A stretch of 64,000 nt of DNA, taken from the NCBI GenBank assembly GCA_030268105.1, contig BSDZ01000045.1:1-64000 (forward strand), written 5' to 3'. The notes beneath the pieces are model-generated. The model saw only the letters and a program-made list of their open reading frames with translations. It was not told the DNA's origin and searched no databases. This stretch comes from Volvox africanus (Eukaryota; Chlorophyta; Chlorophyceae; Chlamydomonadales; Volvocaceae). The translations under genes were made by a program, and so were the position numbers. The stretch's first letter is position 1. Each line of letters begins with the position of its first letter. Positions 37,930 through 48,895 of this stretch are shown piece by piece.

Positions 37930-40900
37930 TCATTGGGCTTGCGTGGCACGTTTGCGGGCCTCTTCGAGCAGGGGTTTCATGTCCTGTGAGAAGTTGCGTG
38001 CCGGTTCCCATGAGTTGTGCTCGTCGGTATACCCTGTCCACTTAACCAAGTACTCGTGTACTGTTCGCTTACGTCGGTGTCGGCCCACACGACGCGCGCG
38101 ATAATCTAACACCCGCTCCACATCGTAAAACTTCTGTTTACCAGCGATCCAGGTCTCGAGAACTGGTTCGATCGCTGCGGGGGCGTTAGCAGGCTCAGGG
38201 ACGGGTTCCGTACTACGATACGGACGAACAAGCGATACGTGAAACGTGGGGTGGATGGTCATATCAGTGGGCAATGCAAGCTCCACAGCCACATTCCCAA
38301 CCATGCGCACGACAGGATACGGGCCAATCCAGCGGGGTAAGAGTTTTCGGGATCCGTCGGCCAAGGAACGCAAGTTCTTGGTGCTTAGCAACACGAGTTG
38401 CCCCTCCGAAAACGTCACATCCTGCTTGGATTTGTTATAGTATTCCGTCGTTCGTTGCTGCGCCGCGTCCAAACACGACTTCGCGTCTGTGATTCGGGAC
38501 ATAAAAGACTTGGCAAAAAGTTTAGCAGCAGGCACGTTCACTTCCAACTCACGCCACACGGGTAGCGCGGGATGAAATCCGTAGTTAAGAAAGAACGGAC
38601 TTTTGCCTGTAGAGCGATTAACAGCATTGTTAAGCGCAAATTCTGCCGCAGTCAAATACGTATCCCAAACGAGTGGTGTGCGACCAGCATAATTGCGCAA
38701 CATATCACCCAACGTGCGGTTTGTGCGTTCGGTTTGACCATCAGTCTGCGGGTGATACGCCGTGCTCAGGTTGACGCGCATGCCAACTAGTTTGCAGAGC
38801 GCTTCCCAAAACTTAGACGTGAACTGTCCACCGCGGTCCGAGATCACATTTTTGGGAATCCCGTGTAACCAAACCACATTATCGAAAAACAAACGTGCGG
38901 TTTGCTCAGCCGTGCAGGATGATGTGCATGGTGCTAGGTGAACCATCTTAGTCAGACGATCGACCATTACGAACACCGCATCGTATCCCCCCTCAGTTTT
39001 GGGCAGCGCGACTACGAAGTCCATGGAAACACTTTCCCAAGGCGCATCCGGGACAGGCAACGGTTGCAACAACCCATGGCCCTTACCGGACAAAGCCTTA
39101 TTGCGCTGGCACAGACTGCATGTCTGGACGAAGTTCGCCGCATCCTTAGCCAAACGAGGCCACCAAAAGGAACGTTGCACCAAGTCGATCAATCGCTTGC
39201 TACCAGGGTGTCCTGCTAACGGGTCCTCGTGGAACCGCGCAAGGATGTCGTAGCGTAGCGCGTTGTCGTTCGGAACGACGATTTGCGTAGCTGCACCCTC
39301 CGTCCGTAGCCAAAGGCCATTCTGCTTGCGAAGGTTTTCTACATTAGCCGGGTCCGCGAACCAGGCGTCTGCGCTGTAGGCAGCCTTCAACCGCTCCGCG
39401 AGGTCCGTCGCGATCGGAACCTCCTCGCTACGCGGCCGCACGACGGGCGCTGCCAAAATTGCAGCGTGTAGCGACGGATGTCGACTGAGAGCATCGGCAA
39501 TATTCAATTTACCAGAAATATACTCCCAGGTGCAGTTGAACCTAGCTAGATATTCCATCCACCTAGCTTGACGGCGGTTCAACGTCGGAACGCTTTGCAA
39601 AAACGTTAGGGGCTTGTGGTCAGTCTTTAAAGTAAACGGGCGTCCCTCGAGGTAACAGCGCCATTCCTTTAAAGCATGCAGCACGGCCAGAAGCTCCTGT
39701 TCCCCGGTGGTGTAGCGAATCTCCGCACCAGAAAACTTCTTACTCGTGAAGGCGATCGGTCGCCCTTCCTGTAACAATACAGCGCCGCTTCCAAATATTG
39801 AGGCATCAGACACTACCTCAACACGAAATGGCAACGAGTAATCAGGGAATGCAAGGGTGACATCTTCGGCAACGATTTGTTTGAGCTCTTCGAATGCCCG
39901 CTGGCATTGCGACGTCCACGACTCGAGCGAAACGAAAACGCCTTTGCGAGTTAAGTTAGTAAGCGGGGCCGCAATGATGGAATATTTTTCAATGAACTTC
40001 CGGAAATAATTGGTCAAGCCAAGGAACTTACGCAGCTCCGTGAGGTTCTGAGGCGCGGGCCAATCGCGAACCACGGCGACCTTCCGCGGGTCCATCTTCA
40101 CACCGGTGGCAGATACAATGTGGCCCAAATATTCCACCTGAGGCTGCGCCCAAAAGCATTTGGCGCGTTTAGCAAACAATTGCTCCCGCCTCATAATGTC
40201 GAGCACGAGCCGCAAATGCTCCAAGTGCTCCTCGCGCGTCTTAGAATATACCAAGATGTCATCCAGGTAGCAAACAACGAACCTGTCGATAAACGGGCTA
40301 AACATTCGGTCCATAACCGCCTGAAACGTCGCAGGGGCATTAGTCAAACCAAACGATAGGACCGTATACTCAAAGTGACCGAAGGGCGTCCGAAAAGCGG
40401 TTTTCGGGATATCAGAGGCAGCGATGCGAATCTGATTGTAGCCCTGTTGTAAGTCAATTGAGGAAAAATAAGCCGAGCCCTTCAGCTTATCCAACAGGTC
40501 GTCAACGCGTGGCAAAGGGTAGCGATTTTTCACCGTATTCGCATTTAACCCCCGGTAATCGATGCACATGCGCAAGGTCCCATCCTTCTTACCGACAAAC
40601 AAAATCGGTGCAGAATACGGGGATGTGCTGGGGCGTATCATACCCTTCGCGAGCAAATCCGTCACCTGGCGCTTCACCTCGTCCAGCTCCAATGGACTCA
40701 ACCTGTACATTGGCCGGGCCGTAGGCTGCGCTCCAGGCATGAGAGGGATTGTGTGATCAACAGGACGCATAGGTGGTAGGCCAGGGATATCTTTAAAGAC
40801 GTCCTCATACTGCGACAGTAGGGCCTCAACCTCAGCATCCGCAGAAATCTGCGCGGTGGTGACACAACAGCTCACCCGCGGCCTTAAAAGCAGTCCGTGG

Positions 40901-41991
40901 GCACCCTTCCGTAACAAACGAACGGCCTCCTTACGCCCGACTAGCTCTGGTTCGATTCGCGCGGCCATTGCGGTCACAGCGAAATTAACCATAGGCACCG
41001 CCTCAGTTTCACCCTCCTTTGGTGTGACATATTCGAACGACAGGAAAGGTACCTTAATCGACAGAGTACCCTTGCACATATGCAGGGTTGCGGTCTCCAT
41101 GTCGATGCGCGCGCGGTACTGTCGTAATGTCGACGACCCCATTATGTACGGTGCAGTCTCTGCTAAGCCCTGCAGCACGTACGGCCGGGTCACAACACGC
41201 AAAGGGCCTATCGATAGGCTAAGGGTAATCCTGCCCACGATGGGATGCTTACCCCCGTCAGCAAGGGTAACCTGTGGACAATCAGACGACTCTGGGGACA
41301 ACCCCAGCGCATTCACCTCTGCGACAGAGATGAAGTCGTCGCTGGCACCGGTGTCAACAAGTGCCTTCAGAGTACGGCCATTCAAACCGATCTGAACCAC
41401 AGGGACACGGTTATCTACGAGCGACTGCCCAGCAGACAACGTCAGTGCACTTAAGGCGGGTCCGTAAACAACGGCACCCCCATCAGGAGCTTCGTACCAA
41501 ACGTCAACCGAGTAGGATAGGTGTGGCCACGGAGCCAGCGTACCCTCCCGATCCACACCATTAAACAAAACGGTGCCCGGCTCGAACCGGTGGACATGCC
41601 GCATACCCCTTAACAATGCCTCTGCCTTGCGCCGACAGAAAGCAGGGAGTAATACACATGCGGCAGTGCCTGGATATTGACGCCTACATCTCCTGTATAT
41701 GGCCAACTGTTCCGACATCTCACGCAGAGACGAGGGGATGAACAAAACCACGTGGTTAGACAGATCGATAGACGACAGGGGACGGCGAGGTGTAAACAAA
41801 TTACACAACGGGTCGAAGCAGAGAAGTCCCGTGCGTCCGTCAAGCGTGATGCGTCGCGCAATGACTCGCTCGATGTGTCCAAGTACACAAGGCAACAATG
41901 CCTTAACGGCTGGCCGTAAGGATGACCACCGACCACGCGTTAGTTCAGAAATCCCAGGTGGTGCCCCCTCCAATGGAACCCGGGCAAGCCC
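37930..41991 (-). CDS. pol: Pol polyprotein of element 1 (protease, RT, RNase H, integrase, chromodomain)
   Basis: An open frame of about 1353 codons following the gag TAG without a frame change. No ATG occurs until about residue 85, inside a conserved domain, so it is probably made by TAG readthrough. Numbering from 41973: residues about 40-150 form an N-terminal domain homologous to the methyltransferase-like domain of element 2 but lacking NPPY; aspartic protease motif DTGA near 207; RT with [10 protein letters not shown] and YLDD near 569; RNase H starting near 719 (SDAS); integrase HHCC zinc finger about 913-957; DDE catalytic residues near 984 (SMDF), 1043 (SDRGGQF) and 1079 (TERTNR); GPY motif near 1214; chromodomain about 1288-1335 ([12 protein letters not shown]). 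It ends in TGA. All catalytic motifs look intact. The chromodomain is expected to guide integration to modified histones. Confidence 0.95.
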   Translation of the reverse strand, partial: GLARVPLEGAPPGISELTRGRWSSLRPAVKALLPCVLGHIERVIARRITLDGRTGLLCFDPLCNLFTPRRPLSSIDLSNHVVLFIPSSLREMSEQLAIYRRCRRQYPGTAACVLLPAFCRRKAEALLRGMRHVHRFEPGTVLFNGVDREGTLAPWPHLSYSVDVWYEAPDGGAVVYGPALSALTLSAGQSLVDNRVPVVQIGLNGRTLKALVDTGASDDFISVAEVNALGLSPESSDCPQVTLADGGKHPIVGRITLSLSIGPLRVVTRPYVLQGLAETAPYIMGSSTLRQYRARIDMETATLHMCKGTLSIKVPFLSFEYVTPKEGETEAVPMVNFAVTAMAARIEPELVGRKEAVRLLRKGAHGLLLRPRVSCCVTTAQISADAEVEALLSQYEDVFKDIPGLPPMRPVDHTIPLMPGAQPTARPMYRLSPLELDEVKRQVTDLLAKGMIRPSTSPYSAPILFVGKKDGTLRMCIDYRGLNANTVKNRYPLPRVDDLLDKLKGSAYFSSIDLQQGYNQIRIAASDIPKTAFRTPFGHFEYTVLSFGLTNAPATFQAVMDRMFSPFIDRFVVCYLDDILVYSKTREEHLEHLRLVLDIMRREQLFAKRAKCFWAQPQVEYLGHIVSATGVKMDPRKVAVVRDWPAPQNLTELRKFLGLTNYFRKFIEKYSIIAAPLTNLTRKGVFVSLESWTSQCQRAFEELKQIVAEDVTLAFPDYSLPFRVEVVSDASIFGSGAVLLQEGRPIAFTSKKFSGAEIRYTTGEQELLAVLHALKEWRCYLEGRPFTLKTDHKPLTFLQSVPTLNRRQARWMEYLARFNCTWEYISGKLNIADALSRHPSLHAAILAAPVVRPRSEEVPIATDLAERLKAAYSADAWFADPANVENLRKQNGLWLRTEGAATQIVVPNDNALRYDILARFHEDPLAGHPGSKRLIDLVQRSFWWPRLAKDAANFVQTCSLCQRNKALSGKGHGLLQPLPVPDAPWESVSMDFVVALPKTEGGYDAVFVMVDRLTKMVHLAPCTSSCTAEQTARLFFDNVVWLHGIPKNVISDRGGQFTSKFWEALCKLVGMRVNLSTAYHPQTDGQTERTNRTLGDMLRNYAGRTPLVWDTYLTAAEFALNNAVNRSTGKSPFFLNYGFHPALPVWRELEVNVPAAKLFAKSFMSRITDAKSCLDAAQQRTTEYYNKSKQDVTFSEGQLVLLSTKNLRSLADGSRKLLPRWIGPYPVVRMVGNVAVELALPTDMTIHPTFHVSLVRPYRSTEPVPEPANAPAAIEPVLETWIAGKQKFYDVERVLDYRARRVGRHRRKRTVHEYLVKWTGYTDEHNSWEPARNFSQDMKPLLEEARKRATQAQ

Positions 41992-43227
41992 CTATTTCGG
42001 CTGAGGTACAAACGGCGGCATTAGAGGGCAATCCTTCGTAGAATGGCTCTCCGCACACCGTAGACAAACGTTGGCCAATTTTCGACGCTCGAATTCGGAA
42101 CGATTGCAATTCCATTTTGGCATAAATGTGTCGTCCGTACGAGTACGCTTCGCGTTGGGGTCGGAACGCTGTGCGGCTGCCGACGACGGCGCACCACCAC
42201 GCTTCCTGTTCCTAGCTGGGTCCGAGCTCGGACCTGCTCCTACTGTACCACGGACACCCGAGCTAGCGCCCCCGCGCGCCTTGCGTTGCCCGTTGCTGCG
42301 TCGCGTCGCGGCAGTAGGCGTGGGGCGGGTCGCTCCGAGTTCCTGGTCGAGAGCCACAGCTTCCCCAAGCGGATCCTGCACTTGCACGGCATTTGCACGA
42401 GGGGCAGACTTGACTTCTTCCTCGCCGGCAAGAAGTCGTATCTCCGCGCCCTTAGCAAAAGCGACCAACGCGTCATACGACTTGATCTGCGCTCCAACCA
42501 AGTCAGTGGCGCACCATTTAGCCAAAAGTTTCGTTAGGCCTCGCCTAAACCAAAAGACACGCTCAGATTTGGTGAGGTCAGCAATGGGAGTCACAAGTGC
42601 TTCGAAGCGTGACTGGTACGCAGGTACATTTTCATCCCGACGCATGTGGTAGCTACCGGCTGCCAAAACGTTACGAGCTTCCACATCGCGTGCTTGAACC
42701 TCAGTAGCGAATCGTGCGAGCAAAGCGGCGACTAACTCGTCAAAAGTATAGCTGCCCCGGGCGTTGGTCCAATTGCGATACCAGTCCTTCGCTGCGCCCT
42801 CGAGGGTGTTACCAACGAAGAGACACCTGATACCGTCATTATCGCCACCATGAACAGCTTGGAGGTACTTTTTAGCGTCACGCACGTACGCACGAGTTGC
42901 ATCGGCTATGCTATGCCCTGGTGTCTTGTCGGTCAGCGAAATATTGAGCCTAGGAACGGGAATCGACAATCTCATCACCTCAGGGATGTCATCATGCCCT
43001 CGAGCTTGAGGTAATGGCAGAACCCTTGGTCCAGCAGTGTTGTCCATATTCGTGTTCACTGCTGAATGCGGCACAATTAAGTGAGCAGGGGTCTGAAGGA
43101 AAAGGGGCTCTTGAGTGGCTCGCGCGCCAACAGTCTCAAGACCTCTATCCGGCGCTCTAGCAGCTACAACGAAATCGGGTTGGCTAGCTAGGCTAGTGTG
43201 CGGCGTATCGTCGTGTTCCGCGGACAT
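41992..43227 (-). CDS. gag: Gag polyprotein of element 1
   Basis: 411 aa from an ATG at 43227. Forms the virus-like particle and packages the element RNA. Residues about 125-245 resemble the retrotransposon Gag capsid domain (a GAAKDWYRNW-type helix, YQSRFEAL, then WFRRGL). A basic, low-complexity stretch (about 300-370, rich in Arg, Gly, Ser, Ala) suits RNA binding. A zinc knuckle lies near the C-terminus with C388, C391, H395 and C400. Its spacing is CX2CX3HX4C, one residue shorter than the usual CX2CX4HX4C. The ORF ends with a TAG at 41994-41992, after which pol continues in the same frame. Gag identity rests on position, the capsid-like motif and the knuckle. Confidence 0.9.
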   Translation of the reverse strand: MSAEHDDTPHTSLASQPDFVVAARAPDRGLETVGARATQEPLFLQTPAHLIVPHSAVNTNMDNTAGPRVLPLPQARGHDDIPEVMRLSIPVPRLNISLTDKTPGHSIADATRAYVRDAKKYLQAVHGGDNDGIRCLFVGNTLEGAAKDWYRNWTNARGSYTFDELVAALLARFATEVQARDVEARNVLAAGSYHMRRDENVPAYQSRFEALVTPIADLTKSERVFWFRRGLTKLLAKWCATDLVGAQIKSYDALVAFAKGAEIRLLAGEEEVKSAPRANAVQVQDPLGEAVALDQELGATRPTPTAATRRSNGQRKARGGASSGVRGTVGAGPSSDPARNRKRGGAPSSAAAQRSDPNAKRTRTDDTFMPKWNCNRSEFERRKLANVCLRCAESHSTKDCPLMPPFVPQPK

Positions 43228-43672
43228 GGAGCACGAAACGATACCCTAGTTTTGCGTAATAGAAGCCGACTTCTATCGCAAAGGCAAGAGTACAAAGCGA
43301 TTCGGTGAGCCTACCGACGGTACTCTTGAGAAGATTCAGCAAACTCAGCAAGTAATTGCCCAGCTGAGTCCTGATCTCCGTAGTTTGGGCAATGAGAGTC
43401 GCCAACTGGTCCGGACGAACGTCGGTCTCAGTCGCCGCGGCAAGCAATGCCGGTGCACTGAGATTACCTGCGACTCAGAGCGTACACTTACACAACAAGT
43501 GCAGCAATCTAAGCAAAAGCAATTAAACAATTACAAACCGGAAGCGGCGGCGTCCAAAACGGCGCGGCCTAGGTCTTCGGCAAAAGTATCTAGCGGTCCT
43601 CGTGGTTCGTCGCTGGAACTCGCCATAGAAAGAACCTACTTCCGATTAGACAAAGAGAGACAGTTAGGCAAC
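43228..43672 (-). other. 5' leader of element 1 with short upstream ORF
   Basis: About 445 bp between the primer-binding site and the gag ATG. It contains a 31-codon ORF (ATG at 43626, TAA at 43533-43531) in the same frame as gag but closed by a stop. An 84-codon ORF (43447-43193) in another frame overlaps the gag start. Either could be remnants of a longer Gag N-terminus or upstream ORFs that limit translation; I cannot tell. Confidence 0.5.
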
Positions 43673-43690
43673 GAACCTGTCTCGATACCA
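43673..43690 (-). other. Candidate primer-binding site of element 1
   Basis: Three bases after the 5' LTR end, the minus strand reads TGGTATCGAGACAGGTTC, starting with TGG as expected for pairing with a tRNA CCA end. I could not assign the donor tRNA. It does not match the 3' end of the array tRNA. Confidence 0.7.
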
Positions 43691-44243
43691 GATTGTTGTA
43701 CCTCTCGTTCGCGTTTGCTCATGAGTATCTGCGCGTCTGGAGACTATCGACACCGATGCGCGAGCACTTGCAAGTACAGCAAGGCAAGTGAGAGCAAACA
43801 GAGACAGCGGAAGACTTCAAGACGAAGAGAGATATAACTTACGGTCTTACAGGTCGGAATGATGCAATGGACGAAATCGCCGTCAGCGCCGGAAGCAAGC
43901 AATCATCACGAGTCGGTGATTAGCGAAGTTCAGGCTTAGCTCGGGCTAAGTAGAGTATCGTATAGTAATAGTAATGTAGAACACACAAGTGTTCTCTGGC
44001 ATCGAATGTCTTGTCTAGCTTAGCCGTCCTCACATCTGTTATACTCGCAGCATCGCAGTGCCGTACGATTCACATTAGGAGGCCGATCCTAGATGTGACA
44101 ACCCTACTGCGCTTAGGCGATGTCTACGCATAACAACGTATAAGCCTTTCCGGCATTCGCATGATGCAAGGGTCCGGATAGCGATATCCGGTTGCAGGGC
44201 ATGTATCGCGACGAGTGCGGCGCTCTCAACGTGTGCTTAAATG

Positions 44244-44272
44244 AAGTAATATTATATCAGATAATATTACTT
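44244..44272. promoter_or_regulatory. LTR hairpin I, 5' LTR
   Basis: Exact copy of the inverted repeat at 37597-37625, unchanged although the LTRs have diverged elsewhere. Confidence 0.7.
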
Positions 44273-44387
44273 ATCGTTTTGTAGCACGAGCATAATGCAC
44301 ACTTCAATGCTTCGGTTATTCATGCATGCTAGGCGGATTTGCCATGATGCGATGTCGCGATGGATAATGACAACATGCCAGATGCAT

Positions 44388-44415
44388 ATATAAATGTATG
44401 CGAATACATTTATAT
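44388..44415 (-). promoter_or_regulatory. Candidate TATA promoter in palindrome, 5' LTR
   Basis: Same palindrome as 37741-37768. On the minus strand it offers TATAAAT about 105-125 bp into the 5' LTR, a plausible core promoter for the genomic transcript. Transcription start is not visible from sequence. Confidence 0.5.
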
Positions 44416-44517
44416 CATGCAGATTCATTCATATGTAATGCGTTCATCACAAAAGCACTTCGCCTCGTAGGATCGCGTCGACCTACGCGTCGGCGGGAAA
44501 TGAACCGTAGCACAACA

Positions 44518-44522
44518 CGAGA
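44518..44522. other. Target site duplication CGAGA (right copy)
   Basis: Right partner of 37042-37046, directly after the LTR end ACAACA. Confidence 0.95.
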
Positions 44523-44551
44523 GGCCGCGAGTTCGATTTTCGCAACTCCCC
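44518..44551 (+). pseudogene. 3' part of tRNA-Pro copy 34, split by LTR element
   Basis: Begins with the duplicated CGAGA (44518-44522) and continues with the variable region, T arm GCGAG-TTCGATT-TTCGC and AACTCCC plus discriminator C. Together with 37004-37046, less one CGAGA, it accounts for exactly 72 nt. Confidence 0.95.
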
Positions 44552-45565
44552 TCTTGCCGGTTTTACCGCATTTGTATGGAAGAAGCACCAGCAGTATGGG
44601 ATCATGTACCGTGCTATGACGACTGTGCAAAATCAACACATGTGTGTGTCAACGCATCCAGCTGGTGTCGTGGCACGAGCTAGCAGAAGGAAATAGGTGC
44701 GGGTCGCTCTTGGCCTGCGGCTGTGACCTTCAATGGGACTCAACCCCACTCTATGATGCATTACACCTGCTGATAGCCCGTCCGTGGGTCCCAGGCGCGG
44801 GTCCTGCTACCTGAAGGCTAGATGTCCCAATCTAAGCCCTTGACACGGTCCGGTGATATGGTGTACAAAAGGTACAGAAAGGTACACTGCTTCCGTTACA
44901 AGTTCGTCAGAAGTAGGGAATGAGGACACCAATTGTAAGTAGTCGTTTTCGCTCAAGAGGTAAGAACGCTTCTAGAGCCAAGTCACAAAATTCACTTGCT
45001 CTATCGTCGCTCGTTTACTAATATTAATCCGACTCCAAATGCCGTACACTTGTGGCGACAGCGTCGAAACATAACATGCAACACAATCAAGATCAAATTA
45101 CTCTATTAGATAAACGATACATATCTAAATACAACGGATTAAACTGAAAGGCGCACGACACACGTTTGGACACACTTCTGGATACTGCGTTCCTTCCTCC
45201 TCCTACAATGTCCTGCTGTACAACCAAAGCGATATAAATGTGAACACTCAATATTTGACACGTGCAAACGACAGACAAAGGGGTCACGTGCTGGGCAAGC
45301 CATGGAAGCTGTGTATGAATTTATGGAGGCTGTGAGTTCAGGCTGTTTATTGTTTGCAGTCTGCTTTTACTTGCTGCTGATATCAGCCCTTGGCTCGAGC
45401 ATTCTTGTGTGTGTGTGAGTGTGTATATATCTAGACTTGTACAACAGCGATTGATGTGTGTGCTGTTTCAAGATGTGGGAATGGATAGCAGGGTATGGTG
45501 GACCTGTGTGGCCGGCACACTGCTGTGCGGTGGGGCTTGTTGCCCAGCGTGAGTGAGACATGTGA

Positions 45566-45637
45566 GGGAGTTTGGTCTAGTGGTATGATTCTCGCTTCGG
45601 GTGCGAGAGGCCGTGAGTTCGATTATTGCAACTCCCC
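45566..45637 (+). tRNA. tRNA-Pro (CGG), array copy 35
   Basis: Anticodon CGG at 45598-45600. T stem GTGAG/ATTGC: A at position 61, one mismatch and two wobble pairs. Confidence 0.8.
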
Positions 45638-46651
45638 TCTTGCCGGTTTTACCGCATTTGTATGGAAGAAGCACCAGCAGTATGGGATCATGTACCGTGC
45701 TATGACGACTGTGCAAAATCAACACATGTGTGTGTCAACGCATCCAGCTGGTGTCGTGGCACGAGCTAGCAGAAGGAAATAGGTGCGGGTCGCTCTTGGC
45801 CTGCGGCTGTGACCTTCAATGGGACTCAACCCCACTCTATGATGCATTACACCTGCTGATAGCCCGTCCGTGGGTCCCAGGCGCGGGTCCTGCTACCTGA
45901 AGGCTAGATGTCCCAATCTAAGCCCTTGACACGGTCCGGTGATATGGTGTACAAAAGGTACAGAAAGGTACACTGCTTCCGTTACAAGTTCGTCAGAAGT
46001 AGGGAATGAGGACACCAATTGTAAGTAGTCGTTTTCGCTCAAGAGGTAAGAACGCTTCTAGAGCCAAGTCACAAAATTCACTTGCTCTATCGTCGCTCGT
46101 TTACTAATATTAATCCGACTCCAAATGCCGTACACTTGTGGCGACAGCGTCGAAACATAACATGCAACACAATCAAGATCAAATTACTCTATTAGGTAAA
46201 CGATACATATCTAAATACAACGGATTAAACTGAAAGGCGCACGACACACGTTTGGACACACTTCTGGATACTGCGTTCCTTCCTCCTCCTACAATGTCCT
46301 GCTGTACAACCAAAGCGATATAAATGTGAACACTCAATATTTGACACGTGCAAACGACAGACAAAGGGGTCACGTGCTGGGCAAGCCATGGAAGCTGTGT
46401 ATGAATTTATGGAGGCTGTGAGTTCAGGCTGTTTATTGTTTGCAGTCTGCTTTTACTTGCTGCTGATATCAGCCCTTGGCTCGAGCATTCTTGTGTGTGT
46501 GTGAGTGTGTATATATCTAGACTTGTACAACAGCGATTGATGTGTGTGCTGTTTCAAGATGTGGGAATGGATAGCAGGGTATGGTGGACCTGTGTGGCCG
46601 GCACACTGCTGTGCGGTGGGGCTTGTTGCCCAGCGTGAGTGAGACATGTGA

Positions 46652-46723
46652 GGGAGTTTGGTCTAGTGGTATGATTCTCGCTTCGGGTGCGAGAGGCCGT
46701 GAGTTCGATTATTGCAACTCCCC
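46652..46723 (+). tRNA. tRNA-Pro (CGG), array copy 36
   Basis: Anticodon CGG at 46684-46686; A61, same T arm as copy 35. Confidence 0.8.
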
Positions 46724-47737
46724 TCTTGCCGGTTTTACCGCATTTGTATGGAAGAAGCACCAGCAGTATGGGATCATGTACCGTGCTATGACGACTGTGC
46801 AAAATCAACACATGTGTGTGTCAACGCATCCAGCTGGTGTCGTGGCACGAGCTAGCAGAAGGAAATAGGTGCGGGTCGCTCTTGGCCTGCGGCTGTGACC
46901 TTCAATGGGACTCAACCCCACTCTATGATGCATTACACCTGCTGATAGCCCGTCCGTGGGTCCCAGGCGCGGGTCCTGCTACTTGAAGGCTAGATGTCCC
47001 AATCTAAGCCCTTGACACGGTCCGGTGATATGGTGTACAAAAGGTACAGAAAGGTACACTGCTTCCGTTACAAGTTCGTCAGAAGTAGGGAATGAGGACA
47101 CCAGTTGTAAGTAGTCGTTTTCGCTCAAGAGGTAAGAACGCTTCTAGAGCCAAGTCACAAAATTCACTTGCTCTATCGTCGCTCGTTTACTAATATTAAT
47201 CCGACTCCAAATGCCGTACACTTGTGGCGACAGCGTCGAAACATAACATGCAACACAATCAAGATCAAATTACTCTATTAGATAAACGATACATATCTAA
47301 ATACAACGGATTAAACTGAAAGGCGCACGACACACGTTTGGACACACTTCTGGATACTGCGTTCCTTCCTCCTCCTACAATGTCCTGCTGTACAACCAAA
47401 GCGATATAAATGTGAACACTCAATATTTGACACGTGCAAACGACAGACAAAGGGGTCACGTGCTGGGCAAGCCATGGAAGCTGTGTATGAATTTATGGAG
47501 GCTGTGAGTTCAGGCTGTTTATTGTTTGCAGTCTGCTTTTACTTGCTGCTGATATCAGCCCTTGGCTCGAGCATTCTTGTGTGTGTGTGAGTGTGTATAT
47601 ATCTAGACTTGTACAACAGCGATTGATGTGTGTGCTGTTTCAAGATGTGGGAATGGATAGCAGGGTATGGTGGACCTGTGTGGCCGGCACACTGCTGTGC
47701 GGTGGGGCTTGTTGCCCAGCGTGAGTGAGACATGTGA

Positions 47738-47809
47738 GGGAGTTTGGTCTAGTGGTATGATTCTCGCTTCGGGTGCGAGAGGCCGTGAGTTCGATTATTG
47801 CAACTCCCC
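47738..47809 (+). tRNA. tRNA-Pro (CGG), array copy 37
   Basis: Anticodon CGG at 47770-47772; A61, same T arm as copy 35. Confidence 0.8.
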
Positions 47810-48823
47810 TCTTGCCGGTTTTACCGCATTTGTATGGAAGAAGCACCAGCAGTATGGGATCATGTACCGTGCTATGACGACTGTGCAAAATCAACACATG
47901 TGTGTGTCAACGCATCCAGCTGGTGTCGTGGCACGAGCTAGCAGAAGGAAATAGGTGCGGGTCGCTCTTGGCCTGCGGCTGTGACCTTCAATGGGACTCA
48001 ACCCCACTCTATGATGCATTACACCTGCTGATAGCCCGTCCGTGGGTCCCAGGCGCGGGTCCTGCTACCTGAAGGCTAGATGTCCCAATCTAAGCCCTTG
48101 ACACGGTCCGGTGATATGGTGTACAAAAGGTACAGAAAGGTACACTGCTTCCGTTACAAGTTCGTCAGAAGTAGGGAATGAGGACACCAATTGTAAGTAG
48201 TCGTTTTCGCTCAAGAGGTAAGAACGCTTCTAGAGCCAAGTCACAAAATTCACTTGCTCTATCGTCGCTCGTTTACTAATATTAATCCGACTCCAAATGC
48301 CGTACACTTGTGGCGACAGCGTCGAAACATAACATGCAACACAATCAAGATCAAATTACTCTATTAGGTAAACGATACATATCTAAATACAACGGATTAA
48401 ACTGAAAGGCGCACGACACACGTTTGGACACACTTCTGGATACTGCGTTCCTTCCTCCTCCTACAATGTCCTGCTGTACAACCAAAGCGATATAAATGTG
48501 AACACTCAATATTTGACACGTGCAAACGACAGACAAAGGGGTCACGTGCTGGGCAAGCCATGGAAGCTGTGTATGAATTTATGGAAGCTGTGAGTTCAGG
48601 CTGTTTATTGTTTGCAGTCTGCTTTTACTTGCTGCTGATATCAGCCCTTGGCTCGAGCATTCTTGTGTGTGTGTGAGTGTGTATATATCTAGACTTGTAC
48701 AACAGCGATTGATGTGTGTGCTGTTTCAAGATGTGGGAATGGATAGCAGGGTATGGTGGACCTGTGTGGCCGGCACACTGCTGTGCGGTGGGGCTTGTTG
48801 CCCAGCGTGAGTGAGACATGTGA

Positions 48824-48895
48824 GGGAGTTTGGTCTAGTGGTATGATTCTCGCTTCGGGTGCGAGAGGCCGTGAGTTCGATTATTGCAACTCCCC
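48824..48895 (+). tRNA. tRNA-Pro (CGG), array copy 38
   Basis: Anticodon CGG at 48856-48858; A61, same T arm as copy 35. Confidence 0.8.

Larger units (their letters stand above)
37047..44517 (-). mobile_element. Complete Ty3/gypsy chromovirus-type LTR retrotransposon (element 1)
   Basis: A 7471 bp element on the minus strand, bounded by two 824 bp LTRs that start TGTTGT and end ACAACA and flanked by the 5 bp duplication CGAGA. In its own direction the order is 5' LTR (44517-43694), candidate primer-binding site, leader, gag, TAG codon, pol (protease-RT-RNase H-integrase-chromodomain), polypurine tract, 3' LTR (37870-37047). This Pol domain order defines Ty3/gypsy (Metaviridae); the C-terminal chromodomain marks the chromovirus branch. 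No frameshift is seen in gag or pol, and the LTRs differ at about 14 of 824 positions, so it is fairly young and may still be active. It sits in the anticodon stem of tRNA copy 34. Confidence 0.95.
43694..44517 (-). repeat. 5' LTR of element 1
   Basis: 824 bp copy that should hold the active promoter of the element, read leftward. It begins (element sense) right after the target duplication at 44518-44522 and ends next to the primer-binding site. Confidence 0.95.

Noticed and set aside
37751..38104. 117-codon plus-strand ORF, and other plus-strand ORFs across 38246-42652
   Set aside because: They are antisense shadows of pol and gag of element 1 and of its LTR.
43673..43690. Array tRNA-Pro as primer for the retrotransposons
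   Set aside because: A primer-binding site for this tRNA would begin TGGGGGGAGTTGC; neither element has that.
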